Below the pieces are notes generated by a model. That model was not told the DNA's origin and did no database searches. It saw only the letters and a list, made by a program, of their open reading frames with translations. From positions 90,219,637 to 90,283,636 of the forward strand of contig CM060315.1 of NCBI GenBank assembly GCA_030674185.1: 64,000 nucleotides of DNA, written 5' to 3'. Position 1 is the first letter of the stretch. Each line of letters begins with the position of its first letter. This DNA is from Monoplex corrugatus (lineage: Eukaryota; Mollusca; Gastropoda; Littorinimorpha; Ranellidae). A program made the position numbers and the translations under genes. This document shows positions 53,292 to 63,452 of this stretch, in pieces.

Positions 53292-54289
53292 GAAAAGGAA
53301 GATTCCCTCTGAGAATATTGTGAAGCTATGCACTTTAGAGATGTTTACTAAATTTAGCAAGCCACACTTCACTTAAATAGAAATTGGCTTGTGTGGCGTA
53401 TGGTTCTTATTCAAATGACAGATGTGTGATACCATGTTTTGCTTTTTTAGAGGATCTTGTAGTACAATATTAGTTATGACCGTTGTGAAGTTATGAACAA
53501 ATTACCATTTGGGTGTTATTGTATATGTATTTTTACAATATTTTTTATTTTTATAGCATGTATTTGTTTGCAATGCATCTTTTGAGTGACCCGTGACCTG
53601 TGTTTTGCAGTTCAACAATGTTAATTTTCTGCTTTTGAGACCTTTTAAAAGTTGGAAGTGGGTGGACATTCCACTAATGCGCATATAGTAAGGCTCATTA
53701 TGAAAATATCGCAATTAGGTGTTACTTGAGTGGTTCTCATAACTATATTTTTCAGCTCTCTTTATACTGCATGCCTTCACGGCACAAGTAGTTTTATCTT
53801 CCTTGGTATATTTCTAAAATCTACAGACTAAAGAAATGTGAAATTATGTACAAAATCTTCTTTTATTTTTTTGTGTTTAGTGTGAACGAGTCAGCTGTCC
53901 AGCCTTCAGGTGTATCAGTTGGATCTGGTTTTAATGTGTTCACATTATTTTGAGCAAAATATCTTCCTTCTCAGGGCTTTCTTTACAAAGTTGTGTGACA
54001 TTATCATTGTGCGATTTTCTGTACAATGGAACACCATATTTTCTCTGTTTTAACGACTAGGAAAGGTCCAGTTGACTTGCAAGTTGGATTATCTGTCACG
54101 GTTTGTTTGGTCAACCCAATTTTTCCATAGACAGGTGTTTCATTTTGTTGCTTATATGTCATACTTTCTAGACACCATTCAGTAACCATGACCATGATAA
54201 ATATATGATCATTGCCAGTATCAAAATCTGTAAACCTAAAGTAAGAAATAAGTACACAGGTCGAAAAGATGGTTAGTCATGAGAAAACT
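53292..54289. other. Intergenic with further degenerate repeat units
   Basis: Units at 53318, 53484 and 53837 carry the gtgaagytatg word. No gene. Confidence 0.5.
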
Positions 54290-54645
54290 GTCAGTAACTA
54301 ATTATCACATAATGAATTAGCTTTATGATACTGAGTAACATGTAATTCATCATGATATTTTTACCTTGAGGCTTTACTTAATAATTTTCAGAAATATGAT
54401 TGTTTTGGAAGCTGTCATGATTTTAGGAATCTCAGTTAACTTTGATTTAAGCCAGCTGATGCAATTAATTATTCAATTACAAATTAGTAATTTACTGCAT
54501 GGTCTAGTGATTTATGAAGGTCTTAGTCATCTTGGGAAAACAAAGACCTTTCTACTGATATTTTGATTTTTTTCAATCGGTGCAGCCGTTCCAACCTTAA
54601 GGCGCTTTTCATGAAGAAATGGCACACACGTGGTCACAGTTTCTA
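54290..54645 (+). repeat. Dispersed repeat, copy 2 (~350 bp)
   Basis: Partner of 21880-22235. It ends at gtggtcacagtttctac, immediately next to the (GAT)n tail of LINE copy D. Confidence 0.8.
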
Positions 54646-54649
54646 CTAC

Positions 54650-56328
54650 TCATCATCATCATCATCATCAGGTACCCTGCCATATGGCGTTAGCGATCAT
54701 GGACTTCCATCTGTGTCTATCTCTCGCTGCCCCTTGCATCTCCCCCACCCTCCTCATCCCCAGCCACTCTGCAAGTCCGTCCAGCATTTTCTCCCTGGGT
54801 CTACCCGTTGCTCTCCTTCCCTCCAGCTTTCCCATTGTGACCAGGTGCTCCAAATCCCTCTTCCTCATAAAATGGCCTATAAATGTTGCCTGTCTTTTCC
54901 TAATCTTCCTTATGAGTGATCTACTTGTGTCTGCCTCCATCAAGACTGTCTCCTTTGTTTTCTTTGCTGTCCATGGAACTCGCAACATTCTTCTTAGAAA
55001 CCACATCTCGGCTGCCTCAATCTTGCTCTGGCTTTGCTTGCTGACTGTCCACGCCTCACATCCGTAAACAGTACTGGTTCTATATAACATTCAAGGACTC
55101 TCTTCCTGATGTTAATTGATAGGCATTTGTTGGTAATAATGCTTGTCATCTTCTTGAATGCTGTTTTGGCTTGGCCGATTCTGCCAGCTATTTCCAATGT
55201 GCATCTGCCGTCTGATGAAATGACCGTTCCCAGGTATTTGAACTTATTAACGTGTGTCAAGGTTGTACCATTTGCAGTTATTTTGCATGAGGGGATTTCA
55301 TGTTTTTTACTGATCACCATGACTTCAGTCTTCATGCTGTTTAGTTCCAAACCCTTACCTTTGCTTTCTATTTCTAGTATATTAACAAGCTTTTGTAGGT
55401 CCCTTTCATTTTCTGTAATTAGCATGGTGTCATCTGCATATCAAATGTTTACCATTTTCCCTCCAACCTTTAATCCAGGGTCTTCTTCTAGGTTTCTCAT
55501 GTTTTCGCTGTAAAGTGAAAACAGATCTGGTGACAAAACACAACCCTGTCTGACTCCTCTTTTGATGTTTTGGAAAGAGCTTATATTGTTTTCTATTCTC
55601 ATTGCAGCTGTTTGTTCCCAGTACATATTCCTGATTATTCGTAGATCTTTTCCATCAACATTGAGTCTCTCCAATTGGTTGATCAATTCTTCATGTCGTA
55701 CCCGATCGAATGCCTTGGTATAGTCAACAAAACATAAATACAAATCCTTATTCATCTCAATTGACCTCTCTATGATAGTTCTTAGGATGTATATGGCATT
55801 AATAGTTCCCTTCCCTTCCACAAATCCACACTGTTCTTCTGCTATTTCTCTTTTGATTCTATTCCTTGTCCTCATCATGATTATTCTTAACGGGATTTTC
55901 GTTACATGACTCATCAAACTGATTGTGCGATGCAGTTCGCATTCTATAGCCCCTGTCTTCTTTGGAAGTGCAATGAAAATTGATTTTGACATATCTTTGG
56001 GGATTTTTCCGGTGTCGTAAATTTCATTTAGGAGGACTGTTATTTTTTTATGTCAAATTCCTCCAGGGCTTCAATCATCTCTATAGTAATGTTGTCTGGT
56101 CCTGGGGCTTTTCCTGGTTTCATCTTTTTCAGTACTGCTCTAACTTCATCTTTCATTACGGGTGGTCCTTCAAAGTTTTTTTTATACTGTGTTCTTCGTT
56201 TCTGTCATCCTCAAAAAGGTCTTTAATGTACTCTCCCCATCTGTCGAATATTTTGTCTTTTTCCATGATAAGCGTGCCATCTTTCGATTTTAAGCAATCA
56301 GGTGATGTGCATGGTAGAAAGAAACTCT
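54650..56328 (-). mobile_element. RTE-like LINE fragment (copy D), the longest of its family
   Basis: Minus strand with the 3' tail shown as (CATCAT)n at 54650-54672. It covers the RT from upstream of the fingers to the C-terminus without the TATG interruption of copy B, so it is the reference for that junction. The 5' edge at 56328 reads KSKDGTLIMEKDKIFDRWGE, the EN-RT linker, and then joins a SINE-like segment. Confidence 0.9.
54668..56328 (-). pseudogene. RTE-like ORF2, endonuclease-less (copy D)
   Basis: Order on the minus strand: linker (KTLKDHP), LLNEIYDTGKIPKDMSKSIF, IALPKKTGAIECELHRTISL, EEQCGFVEGKGTINAIYILR, VDYTKAFDRVRHEELINQLE (catalytic), RGVRQGCVLSPDLFSLYSE, then TGA just before YADDTMLI, then LNSMKTEVMVISKKHE, FKYLGTVISSDGRCTLEIAG and the C-terminal blocks of copies A and B. 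The stop before YADD (near 55441) and a frameshift around 55070 inactivate it. Confidence 0.88.
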
Positions 56329-56344
56329 AGGGAGAGCTAGACAA

Positions 56345-56560
56345 CAGAAGGTCTTCAGAGAAGTAACCCCCTTTAGACAAGTGTTTCGGCCCTGAACTCC
56401 TTAAACTCTCGGGGGGCCGGGCCACATCCAGGTCATGACTCCTGGATGCCCTTCTGCTGTTGTCTATTTTTTTTTTACCCCCCCACACCGGGGAGCGAAC
56501 CTGGGCGATTCTGCGCTTCAGAACTGCGGTACGCGGTTTTACCAATGTGCTAACGGGGCA
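56345..56560 (-). repeat. tRNA-derived SINE-like fragment
   Basis: On the minus strand GCCCCGTTAGCACATTGG (A-box-like) is followed ~45 nt later by AGGTTCGCTCCCCGG (B-box-like). The spacing and the intervening CGCAGAATCGCCC fit a tRNA. The acceptor and T stems do not pair properly, so it is not a functional tRNA gene. A run of A and a non-tRNA body (to ~56345) follow, as in a SINE. Confidence 0.6.
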
Positions 56561-56579
56561 CACATCATCTGTAGGGAAT

Positions 56580-57128
56580 TTAATCCTTATGAAGTCCACT
56601 TTGGTTCCTCCTTGCCCAGATCCAGCTTGAGCTTCTTTCTGCCGCCTCTGCCATCGCTTTAAGGGCTCTAGTCCTCTTCTTCCCAGAAATGGCGAGTTGT
56701 TTCATGAGATCATAAGCGGAGGTACCCACAAAACCTCTTGCCCCGACCTCTATGGCAAAGATTTTGACCCGCAGACCTGTTTTCTTCAGGGTGCTGGCAA
56801 GACCGGCGTATTTTTCGGTCTTGTAGATATGTGCTTCTTCCATTCTGCTTTCGTATGGCACAGTGAGTTCTATCAGAATCACTTGTTTCGAGGAGTCAGA
56901 GTGGAGAGCGATGTCTGGTCTCATGCCTGTCTTGCTGATGACATCTGGGTAATTTCTCCACTCTGGGAGGTCTGCTGTACACTCCCAGTCGATTGCTCCA
57001 TCCAGAAGACCCTTTGGCAATGTGCTGGTTGTCATAGCAATTTCGGGCCAGACCCGTTTCCCTCCTGCTTTGTAGAACGTTGTCATAGCAATTGGTGCGT
57101 TTGGGGTCATGGTTTTTTCGCTAACCAT
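56580..57128 (-). CDS. Retroelement-associated nuclease-like domain (PD-(D/E)XK-type pattern)
   Basis: Open for 182 codons on the minus strand from ATG 57128, but the frame is open further upstream and joins the DIRS reverse transcriptase (…LASLLGLMVSEK). Motifs: GMRPDIALHSDSSKQVILIE, ELTVPYESRMEEAHIYKTEK, VKIFAIEVGARGFVGTS and AEAAERSSSWIWARR. The run D-x(12-14)-E-x-T followed by a Lys-rich helix resembles a PD-(D/E)XK nuclease core. Sequences with RPDI…ELTVPWE…EVGCRGF recur beside retroelements in cnidarians and molluscs, to my recollection. Activity is unproven. It may be the last segment of a chimeric element. Confidence 0.55.
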   Translation of the reverse strand: MVSEKTMTPNAPIAMTTFYKAGGKRVWPEIAMTTSTLPKGLLDGAIDWECTADLPEWRNYPDVISKTGMRPDIALHSDSSKQVILIELTVPYESRMEEAHIYKTEKYAGLASTLKKTGLRVKIFAIEVGARGFVGTSAYDLMKQLAISGKKRTRALKAMAEAAERSSSWIWARRNQSGLHKD

Positions 57129-58110
57129 AAGGCCCAGTAGGGAGGCCAGCTTCCTTGCTGGCGCTTGGAGTTGGGGGAGCAGTTGGGCTAAGAGGCCCTG
57201 AAGGCGCAGTAAGCGCTGGGGAGGTGACCCTCCACTTGGAGGTGTCGAAGGACATGCCCAGGAACTGGAATTGTTTGGAGGGAGTTAGGTCCGACTTCTC
57301 CTCGTTGCAGACAAAGCCCAGGTTGTGACAGAGTTGCAGGACCTGGGATGCTTGTTGCGCACACTGTTCTTTGGGGGAGGCGAGTAGAAGCCAATCGTCT
57401 AGATAGCCTTGAGGCGGATGCCCTTCTCCCGAACATGCATGCAGAGTTCCCTCGCCACCTTCGTGAAGAGCCAAGGGGCGGGTGCCAGACCGAAGGGCAG
57501 TGCCCTGAATTGGAAGATCCGGTTCCTCCAGACGAATCTGAGGTACTTCCTGTCCCTGGGGTGAATGAGGAGATGGAAGTAATGCATCCTTGAGGTCGAT
57601 GGATATCCCCCAGTCGCCGGGTGCAAGGCCTCGCGGATGGACATAGGGGTCCCCATACGGAAATGGAGGACGCGGAGGAACCGGTTTAGGGAGGAGAGGT
57701 CCAGGACGGGCCTCCAGCCCCCCGAAGTTTTGGGGACCACAAAGATGCGTCCATAGAATCCCGGGACGCAGCGAAGGAAACTTCCTCGGTAGCCCCCTTG
57801 GCTAACATCGAAAGAACCTCCTGATCCAGGGCCTGCGAGGCCGAGCGATCTTGAGGAAGTGCGAAAGCAGGGGAGAGAGCGTGAGAGGAGCCTTCCTTGG
57901 GCCCCAAGGAAGGCGGAACCCCGACCTGATCACCCGCAGAGCCCACGGGCTGGCGGGCAGCCTCTCCCACGCGTCGATGTGTCTGGAGAGACTGCCCACA
58001 GGATCGCCCGTGGGGGTGATGGCCTCAGGCCGGGTGGGCCTGTTTGGCGGTAGGCCGCTGGAGCCGGGCGCTTCACGGCAGGGCGAGAGGGCCTCGAATG
58101 GAGGGCGAGG
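57129..58110 (-). pseudogene. DIRS-like reverse transcriptase, frameshifted
   Basis: Minus strand. Lead: GDPVGSLSRHIDAWERLPAS and WALRVIRSGFRLPW. Frameshift, then QALDQEVLSMLAKGATEEVS. Frameshift, then VPKTSGGWRPVLDLSSLNRF, a small deletion around the first catalytic Asp (MHYFHLLIHPRDRKYLRF follows where SIDLKDAYFH is expected), IFQFRALPFGLAPAPWLFTK, YLDDWLLLASPKEQCAQ (second catalytic box), NEEKSDLTPSKQFQFLG, and after another shift LPQLQAPARKLASLLGLM. This arrangement is diagnostic of DIRS retrotransposons. The RNase H, methylase-like and tyrosine recombinase domains are absent. Confidence 0.88.
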
Positions 58111-58135
58111 TCCCTTTTTATGTCCGCCTGGTGCT

Positions 58136-60034
58136 TCAGGACGGCCTGAACATGGTTCCCGAAGAGGGAGCCCGGCTGGACGGCACCGCGCGCAAGGAGG
58201 CCCTTGCCGACGGTGAGGTGGCAACCGAGGATGCCGCGAGAATGGCATCCCGCCTCGCCATGACGGCGTTCAGATACGTGCGTGCTTGCGATTCGGCCAC
58301 GGATCTGAGCCCCTGCGCCATGGCCTGGATAAAGGCCACGATGGTTGCCTGGTCAGGCGCCTGGCGGAGCGTGAAGGACTGCTGGTTGGGGTCCTTCAGG
58401 GCTTCCCCTAGGCCGCCCAAGAATGAGTCCAGGGCGGAGGTTGCCACCAGCCCCCGTCTCGCGTTCTCCTCCCATTCCGTCAAGCATTTCTCCGTGATGG
58501 AGATATGCTGCGGCTGGGCCCAAGAGCGATCGTTCACAAGGAGGAGGTTCTCCTGTGTGAGCGAGAGGGGAGCGTCAGGGATAGGCCCATGGGCCATGAA
58601 GGGCTTCCGCTGGAAGGGGAGCGGTGCCGGCTTCAGGAATTTCCTGAAGGGCAAGGCTCCCGGGAAGTCAGGCACAGATCCTGGAACGAAATCTTGTGCC
58701 TCTTTCCCCCTGGCGGTGTCCTGGGCTTGCCTGAGGCAGTCAGCCACCATGTCGGACTGTTTTAGCAAGGAGGCCCGTGGGGCTGAGGTAGGGTGAGCGC
58801 TGAAAAGGCGCTCGGCCGAGCCAAGCTTGGGAGCCTTGGGCTCTGGCACAGTGGACACCGCCTCCGGTGCGAGTTGTGCCAGCCGGTCCATGGCATCCTG
58901 GAAGCAGAATGCCATGTGGGCAGGGCCTCATCCTCTGAGGCCGAGTCCGAGTCCTCTGGCCCGCCTATGGAGGGGCGAGAGTCTGCGGAGAGTCTGACCG
59001 GGGTGCCACGGTTGTGGGACCCGGGTCAGAGCCCCCAGGAGGCAGCCCCCGGTGTTGTGTCCAACACGGGTGGTGCCGGGGGGCTGGGCAGGGTGAGTCC
59101 TGCGCTGGTGGGGCGCCGGGCATAAAGCCGGGCCACCACGTGCATCCCGTGGCCGAGGCCGGGGGAAATCCCAAGGATGGGTGCCACGGTACCATGTGCG
59201 GTGCCATGGGATGCGGCATGGGCTGAGCCCAAGGGGCATCAGGACCCTGACCCCATGAAGGTAGGGCCTGGCCCGGTCCCCAGTGCCCAAAGGGCCACCT
59301 GCTGGGGGCGGCTAGGCATGTGCCAAGGCGCCCAAGTGCTCTGTCCGGAATGGGACAGAGATGTGGCAGCCCGCCATGGGTCGCTTGGTAGTTGCCAAGG
59401 CGCCCAAGTGCTCTGTCCGGAATGGGACAGAGAGGTTGTGGCGGGTGCAGCAGCAGGCTGTGGGGGAGGAAGGGAGACAACCGGGGCGGATCGACGATCT
59501 GACGCCCGTAAGGGTGGGGTTGTCTCCCTTGGCCCACCTGGCGAACCAGGGGGTGGTCCCCGCCTGGCGAACCAGGGGGTGAGCCGGTTCCGTTCACATT
59601 ACGGTCCATCTTGCCTCCCGAAGGAGACCCATGCCCAATGCGCCCATCAGCCATGGAGGCTGAAACAGTACCAGCAGAACCGGAGTTAAGCTGTACGAAG
59701 GGGGCGAGCACAGAATCGACAGAACCGGAGTCGAGTCGATCACCGTGCCGGGCAGTGTGAGGGCCGTAAAATGACGAAAATTCAACTGAGCCGGAGCTGA
59801 GTTGAGGGCTCGTGGTCACCGCAACCGAACCGTAGCTGGGTTGCGATGACTTGTCGATAGTGTGAAAGAGAGAAGACGTAAAAGGGAGAGACGAAGTTGA
59901 AGAGAGAGCGGTTTGTGCACCGGTGGAACCACCCCTTTGTGGGTTTGAGAATTCGGCGGACGAAATCTTCTTAACCCCGCTTTGCCACCCAATCGCTTCA
60001 CATAAGTCTCTCCCTTAAACGAAAACATAGGCAA
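58136..60034 (-). pseudogene. DIRS-like gag, frameshifted, Pro-rich
   Basis: Starts at ATG 60034 (FKGETYVKRLGGKAGLRRF). It shifts near 59819 to TTSPQLSSGSVEFSSFYG and SGGKMDRNVNGTGSPPGSPG, runs through a Pro/Gly/His-rich section, and shifts again near 58930 to a conserved part: FRKFLKPAPLPFQRKPFMA, ISITEKCLTEWEENARRGL, ALDSFLGGLGEALKDPNQQS and VMARRDAILAASSVATSPSA. The last part resembles DIRS gag proteins that precede the RT. High GC throughout. Confidence 0.7.
59325..59435. repeat. 71-bp-spaced duplication in DIRS gag
   Basis: gccaaggcgcccaagtgctc and tgtccggaatgggacagaga occur at 59324-59361 and again at 59396-59432. A second small duplication (cctggcgaaccagggggtg) is at 59529-59580. Confidence 0.9.
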
Positions 60035-60240
60035 GACACAAAAACAACAACGACAATCGATCGATCGCGTAGCGAAATCGAAAAATACTTAGCTGCTCAG
60101 AGCGTACGAGGCGAGCTGGAAGATGGCTGCCGAGAAAAGAGGAAGAGCACCTGCGCATGCGCAAGACGTAGACACTCTCAGAGTTACTGTCCCTTCGGAC
60201 TTTATTGTTACGAGGCAGAATTGGCAAACCGCTGCCGCTT
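60035..60240 (-). mobile_element. DIRS-like element 5' terminal region
   Basis: Untranslated sequence upstream of gag, less GC-rich, with cgatcgatcgcgtagcgaaa and cctgcgcatgcgcaag. The matching end that would prove split or inverted DIRS repeats is not in the window. The boundary at ~60240 is set by the change back to AT-rich LINE sequence. Confidence 0.4.
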
Positions 60241-60283
60241 ATTGCATTTGTGAGCCACGGTATAGTATGTGTAATTAAAATTA

Positions 60284-60901
60284 ATGTTTTCTCAGATTTT
60301 CAGATGTAATTTAGCACCAGCAAAGAAGTTGAGCCAGTCAGGAAGAAACTCTGGTGGTGTGCTTGCGTTAGTTAAGAAATCTTTATATGATTATATTGAA
60401 AACATCAATGCTGTATATGACCAAACTGTATTACTTAGAATAAGTAAAACACTCTTCAATTTAGATAAAGATGTGATCATGCTATCCACATATGTTCCCC
60501 CTTATGACTCTCCTTATGGTTTTTCTCAATTTAAAAATGGTATAGACTGGATTGAACAATGTCTGACTGATCTTTGGGAAATGTTGGATGATTTTCATAT
60601 TCTATTGTGTGGGGATTTCAATGCACGCACTGGCAGTAACAATACGATATTTACAGATGAAAATTTCTTTCAAGAGTGCGAAGAATTCTGTGAGAGATCG
60701 TCTAATGACCCAATAGTTAACACATTTGGTAGAAAACTAACTGATGTTTGTAAAATGTTTCAATGTTCTATATTTAATTTTAATGATTGTAAAATTTTTG
60801 ATGCAGATGCTTCCTTAACATTCATTTCATATGCAGGATCAAGTCTTGTTGATTATTTTTGTGCGTCAAATGAGTTGTGTTGTGAAGATCATTTGGGATG
60901 A
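60284..60901 (+). pseudogene. RTE-like LINE endonuclease (APE-type), 5'-truncated
   Basis: Plus strand: GGVLALVKKSLYDYI, IMLSTYVPPYDSPYGF, HILLCGDFNARTGSN (GDFN box) and FISYAGSSLVDYFCAS. The N-terminal N and E boxes are missing, and a one-base shift near 60890 passes into the RT linker frame. It lies head to head with the DIRS element. Confidence 0.85.
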
Positions 60902-62453
60902 TAACAAAAAATATCTATTTTTGAATTCAATGAGATCACAGGAAACCCAAGAAAAACTTACATGTGCAATGAATGCAACAGACGAGGATACCGATTCGGC
61001 ACTTGGTCTGTTTGTAGAATGCCTGCGGTCAGCAGCAGATTGTATGAAAAAACCTGTTTTCAAGGGAAAGAAGAAAAAAGATGCTGAGTGGTTTGACAAT
61101 GAATGTCACAAAGCAAAAAAAGATGTAAAGTATAAACTGCGCAAGTTTAGACGAAATAGAATACAGACAAACTGCCAAGATTTCGTAGAGAGTAAAAAGC
61201 ATTCTCTGATACTAATCAACGAAAAGAAAAAAGCACATAAAAAGGCAAGAACTGATGCACTACTGAAAAACATAAAAGATTCAAAACAATTCTTGAAAGA
61301 AGTGAGTACAAGCTTAGGTCGTAAAAACAAAGTTCTATGTAGTGATAAGATTACCAGTGAAGAGTGGTTTAATCATTTCAAAAGCGTATTTGAAACAGAT
61401 ACAGCTCATCAAAACCAGATCAATCAAGACAACACTGATAATTCAGTAAACTCAGACATCTGGCCAGAAATAGAAGTGCTTGATAGAAACATAACAAAAG
61501 ATGAGATGCAAAAAACATTAAGACATCTAAAATCTGGCAAATCTTGTGGTTCTGACGAAATCTTGGCAGAAATGCTTAAGTCATCAGAAGAAATGATCCT
61601 AGCATTCCTAACAAAGCTATTTAATTCTGTTTTTCTTTCTGGATATTTCCCCGAGATGTGGCGTGAAGCAATTATTGTGCCTGTCTTCAAGAAAGGCAAT
61701 AGAGACCGCCTTCAAATTATAGAGGGATTTCACTTTTAAGTCTTATTGGAAAATGTTACACATCAATCCTAAATGCACGACTTTATCACTGGCTAGAAAA
61801 TAACAACAAGATATCAGATATGCAGGCAGGGTTTAGAAAAGGATACTCCACGTCAAATCATATATTTACACTTTATACTGCTGTTCAGAAATATCTTAGT
61901 AAACCTGCAAAACTATATGTTTGTTTTGTTGACTTGAGACGTGCATACGATTCTGTCCAACATCAAACTTATTAAGAGCACTGATACAATCTGGTACATC
62001 TAGAACATTTACAAAGGCTGTAATGGCAATGTACAAATCATTAAAAGCATATGTACGGGTAAAAAATAATTTGACTAACAAATTTGACTGCCCACAAGGG
62101 TTGAGGCAAGGTTGTATTGCGAATACAACTTTCTTTTCTATGATTATAAATGAAGTTGCAGATCAGTTAAATACCCATGGTAAGCATGGAGTTCAGCTCT
62201 GTCCAGGCCTGGCCGAACTATTTGTTTTTATGTTCGCAGATGACTTAGCGCTCCTTTCCAGTACACCATTTGGTCTACAAAGCCAACTAAATTGCTTAGT
62301 AAATACATGCTCCAACCTGAGTCTCGAAATCAATTGTGATAAGACTAAAGTGATGGTTTTCAGGAAAGGTGGTTTTCTAGGCAGACATGAAAAATGGTTC
62401 ATTGGAACAGAACAGCTAGAAGTAGTAAATAACTATGTGTATTTGGGATTATA
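60831..62453 (+). pseudogene. RTE-like LINE reverse transcriptase, broken
   Basis: Plus strand: linker rich in Lys (WFDNECHKAKKDVKYKLRKF), LRHLKSGKSCGSDEILAEML, PEMWREAIIVPVFKKGNRD. Frameshift near 61705, then NYRGISLLSLIGKCYTSIL, DMQAGFRKGYSTSNHIF, YVCFVDLRRAYDSVQH (first catalytic box), a stop, then FDCPQGLRQGCIANTTFF, LFVFMFADDLALLSS (second catalytic box) and NNYVYLGL. At that point an L2-like LINE is inserted. LRQGC and FADD favour an RTE-like clade, though this family is distinct from copies A-D. Confidence 0.85.
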
Positions 62454-63180
62454 GACTTCAGCTTAATGACGACAAAACAGAAGCTATCCTCATTGGCACC
62501 CGTCAGAAACTTTCTCAGCTGCCTCCTCTTTCTCTCCCATTATGTAACACATCAGTCCCAATTTCTGATTCAGCTAAAAACCTTGGTGTCTGCATTGACT
62601 CTACCCTCTCCATGAACAACTTTGTTTCTCAAACTGCCAGATCCTGCTACTATCATCTCCATCGTATAAGCCTGATCAGGAAGTATCTCTCTGTCGAAAC
62701 AACTGCAAAACTCGTTCTCTCCTTCATAATGTCTCGCATTGACTATTGCAATTCACTCCTGTCTGGTCTTCCTGCCTCCACCATTCACATCCTACAGCGC
62801 ATTCAAAACAATGCTGCACGCCTTGTACTCAAAAAGAAAAAAGCTGACCACATATCTCCTCTCCTGGCACAACTTCACTGGCTCCCTGTATCAAAGCGCA
62901 TACAGTACAAACTAGACACCATGTGCTACAAAAGCCTCAATAACGCAGCCCCCGATTACCTGTCAAGCCTACTTGAGATCTATGTTCCCTCACGTACCCT
63001 CCGCTCTGCCTCTGATCCTCTGACTTTTCGCTTTCCACGCACTAAGCTCAATACCTATGGTCCACGAGCCTTCTCTGTATTCTCGTCCACTCTCCCTTGG
63101 AACAAACCTTCCTCCTTCCAACCCCCCCCCCCCCCCCCCTGCAGCCTGTCTCCGCTCGGAGGGAATCACATGGTTATAAT
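62454..63180 (+). pseudogene. L2-like ORF2 C-terminal part
   Basis: A single open frame: KNLGVCIDSTLSMNNFVSQT, CYYHLHRISLIRKYLSVE, FIMSRIDYCNSLLSGLP, RIQNNAARLVLKKKKADH, LLAQLHWLPVSKRIQYKL and PDYLSSLLEIYVPSRTLRSA. DYCNSLLSGLP and LHWLPV are hallmarks of L2-like LINEs. The catalytic boxes are upstream of the truncation. The end is degraded by the C run. Confidence 0.88.
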
Positions 63181-63267
63181 ATATAATTGTATATGCTATG
63201 CTCTCTATAATTTTCCATTGCTTTTATTTTGCTTTTATTTTATTCTTTCTCCCCATTTATAGCCATG

Positions 63268-63276
63268 GTGTGTGTG

Positions 63277-63313
<37 letters not shown>

Positions 63314-63385
63314 GGTGTGTGTGTGTGTGTGTGTGTGGTGTGTGTGTGTGTGTGTGTGTGTGGCGTGCGTGCGTGCGTGTGTGTC
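63268..63385. repeat. (TG)n microsatellite
   Basis: Interrupted TG tract in the 3' part of the L2-like LINE. Confidence 0.95.
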
Positions 63386-63452
63386 TGCTTCAGCGCTTAG
63401 ATTTGATTTTATCAAGATTTTGCGCTATATAAATATTGTAATTATTATTATT

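Larger units (their letters stand above)
62454..63452 (+). mobile_element. L2/CR1-like LINE, 5'-truncated, nested in the RTE-like LINE
   Basis: Begins within the RT thumb at RLQLNDDKTEAILIGTRQKL and ends with gcgctatataaatattg and (ATT)n, the typical 3' tail of this group. The host LINE continues on both sides (YLGL before, TFSTTMSS after). Contains a C run (63121-63139) and a (TG)n tract (63268-63385). Confidence 0.85.

Noticed and set aside
56460..56545. A functional tRNA gene
   Set aside because: A and B boxes are present but acceptor and T stems do not pair; better read as a SINE head.
57851..58796. Long plus-strand frames in the GC-rich region (up to 250 codons)
   Set aside because: They are antisense shadows of the DIRS gag and RT, kept open by high GC.
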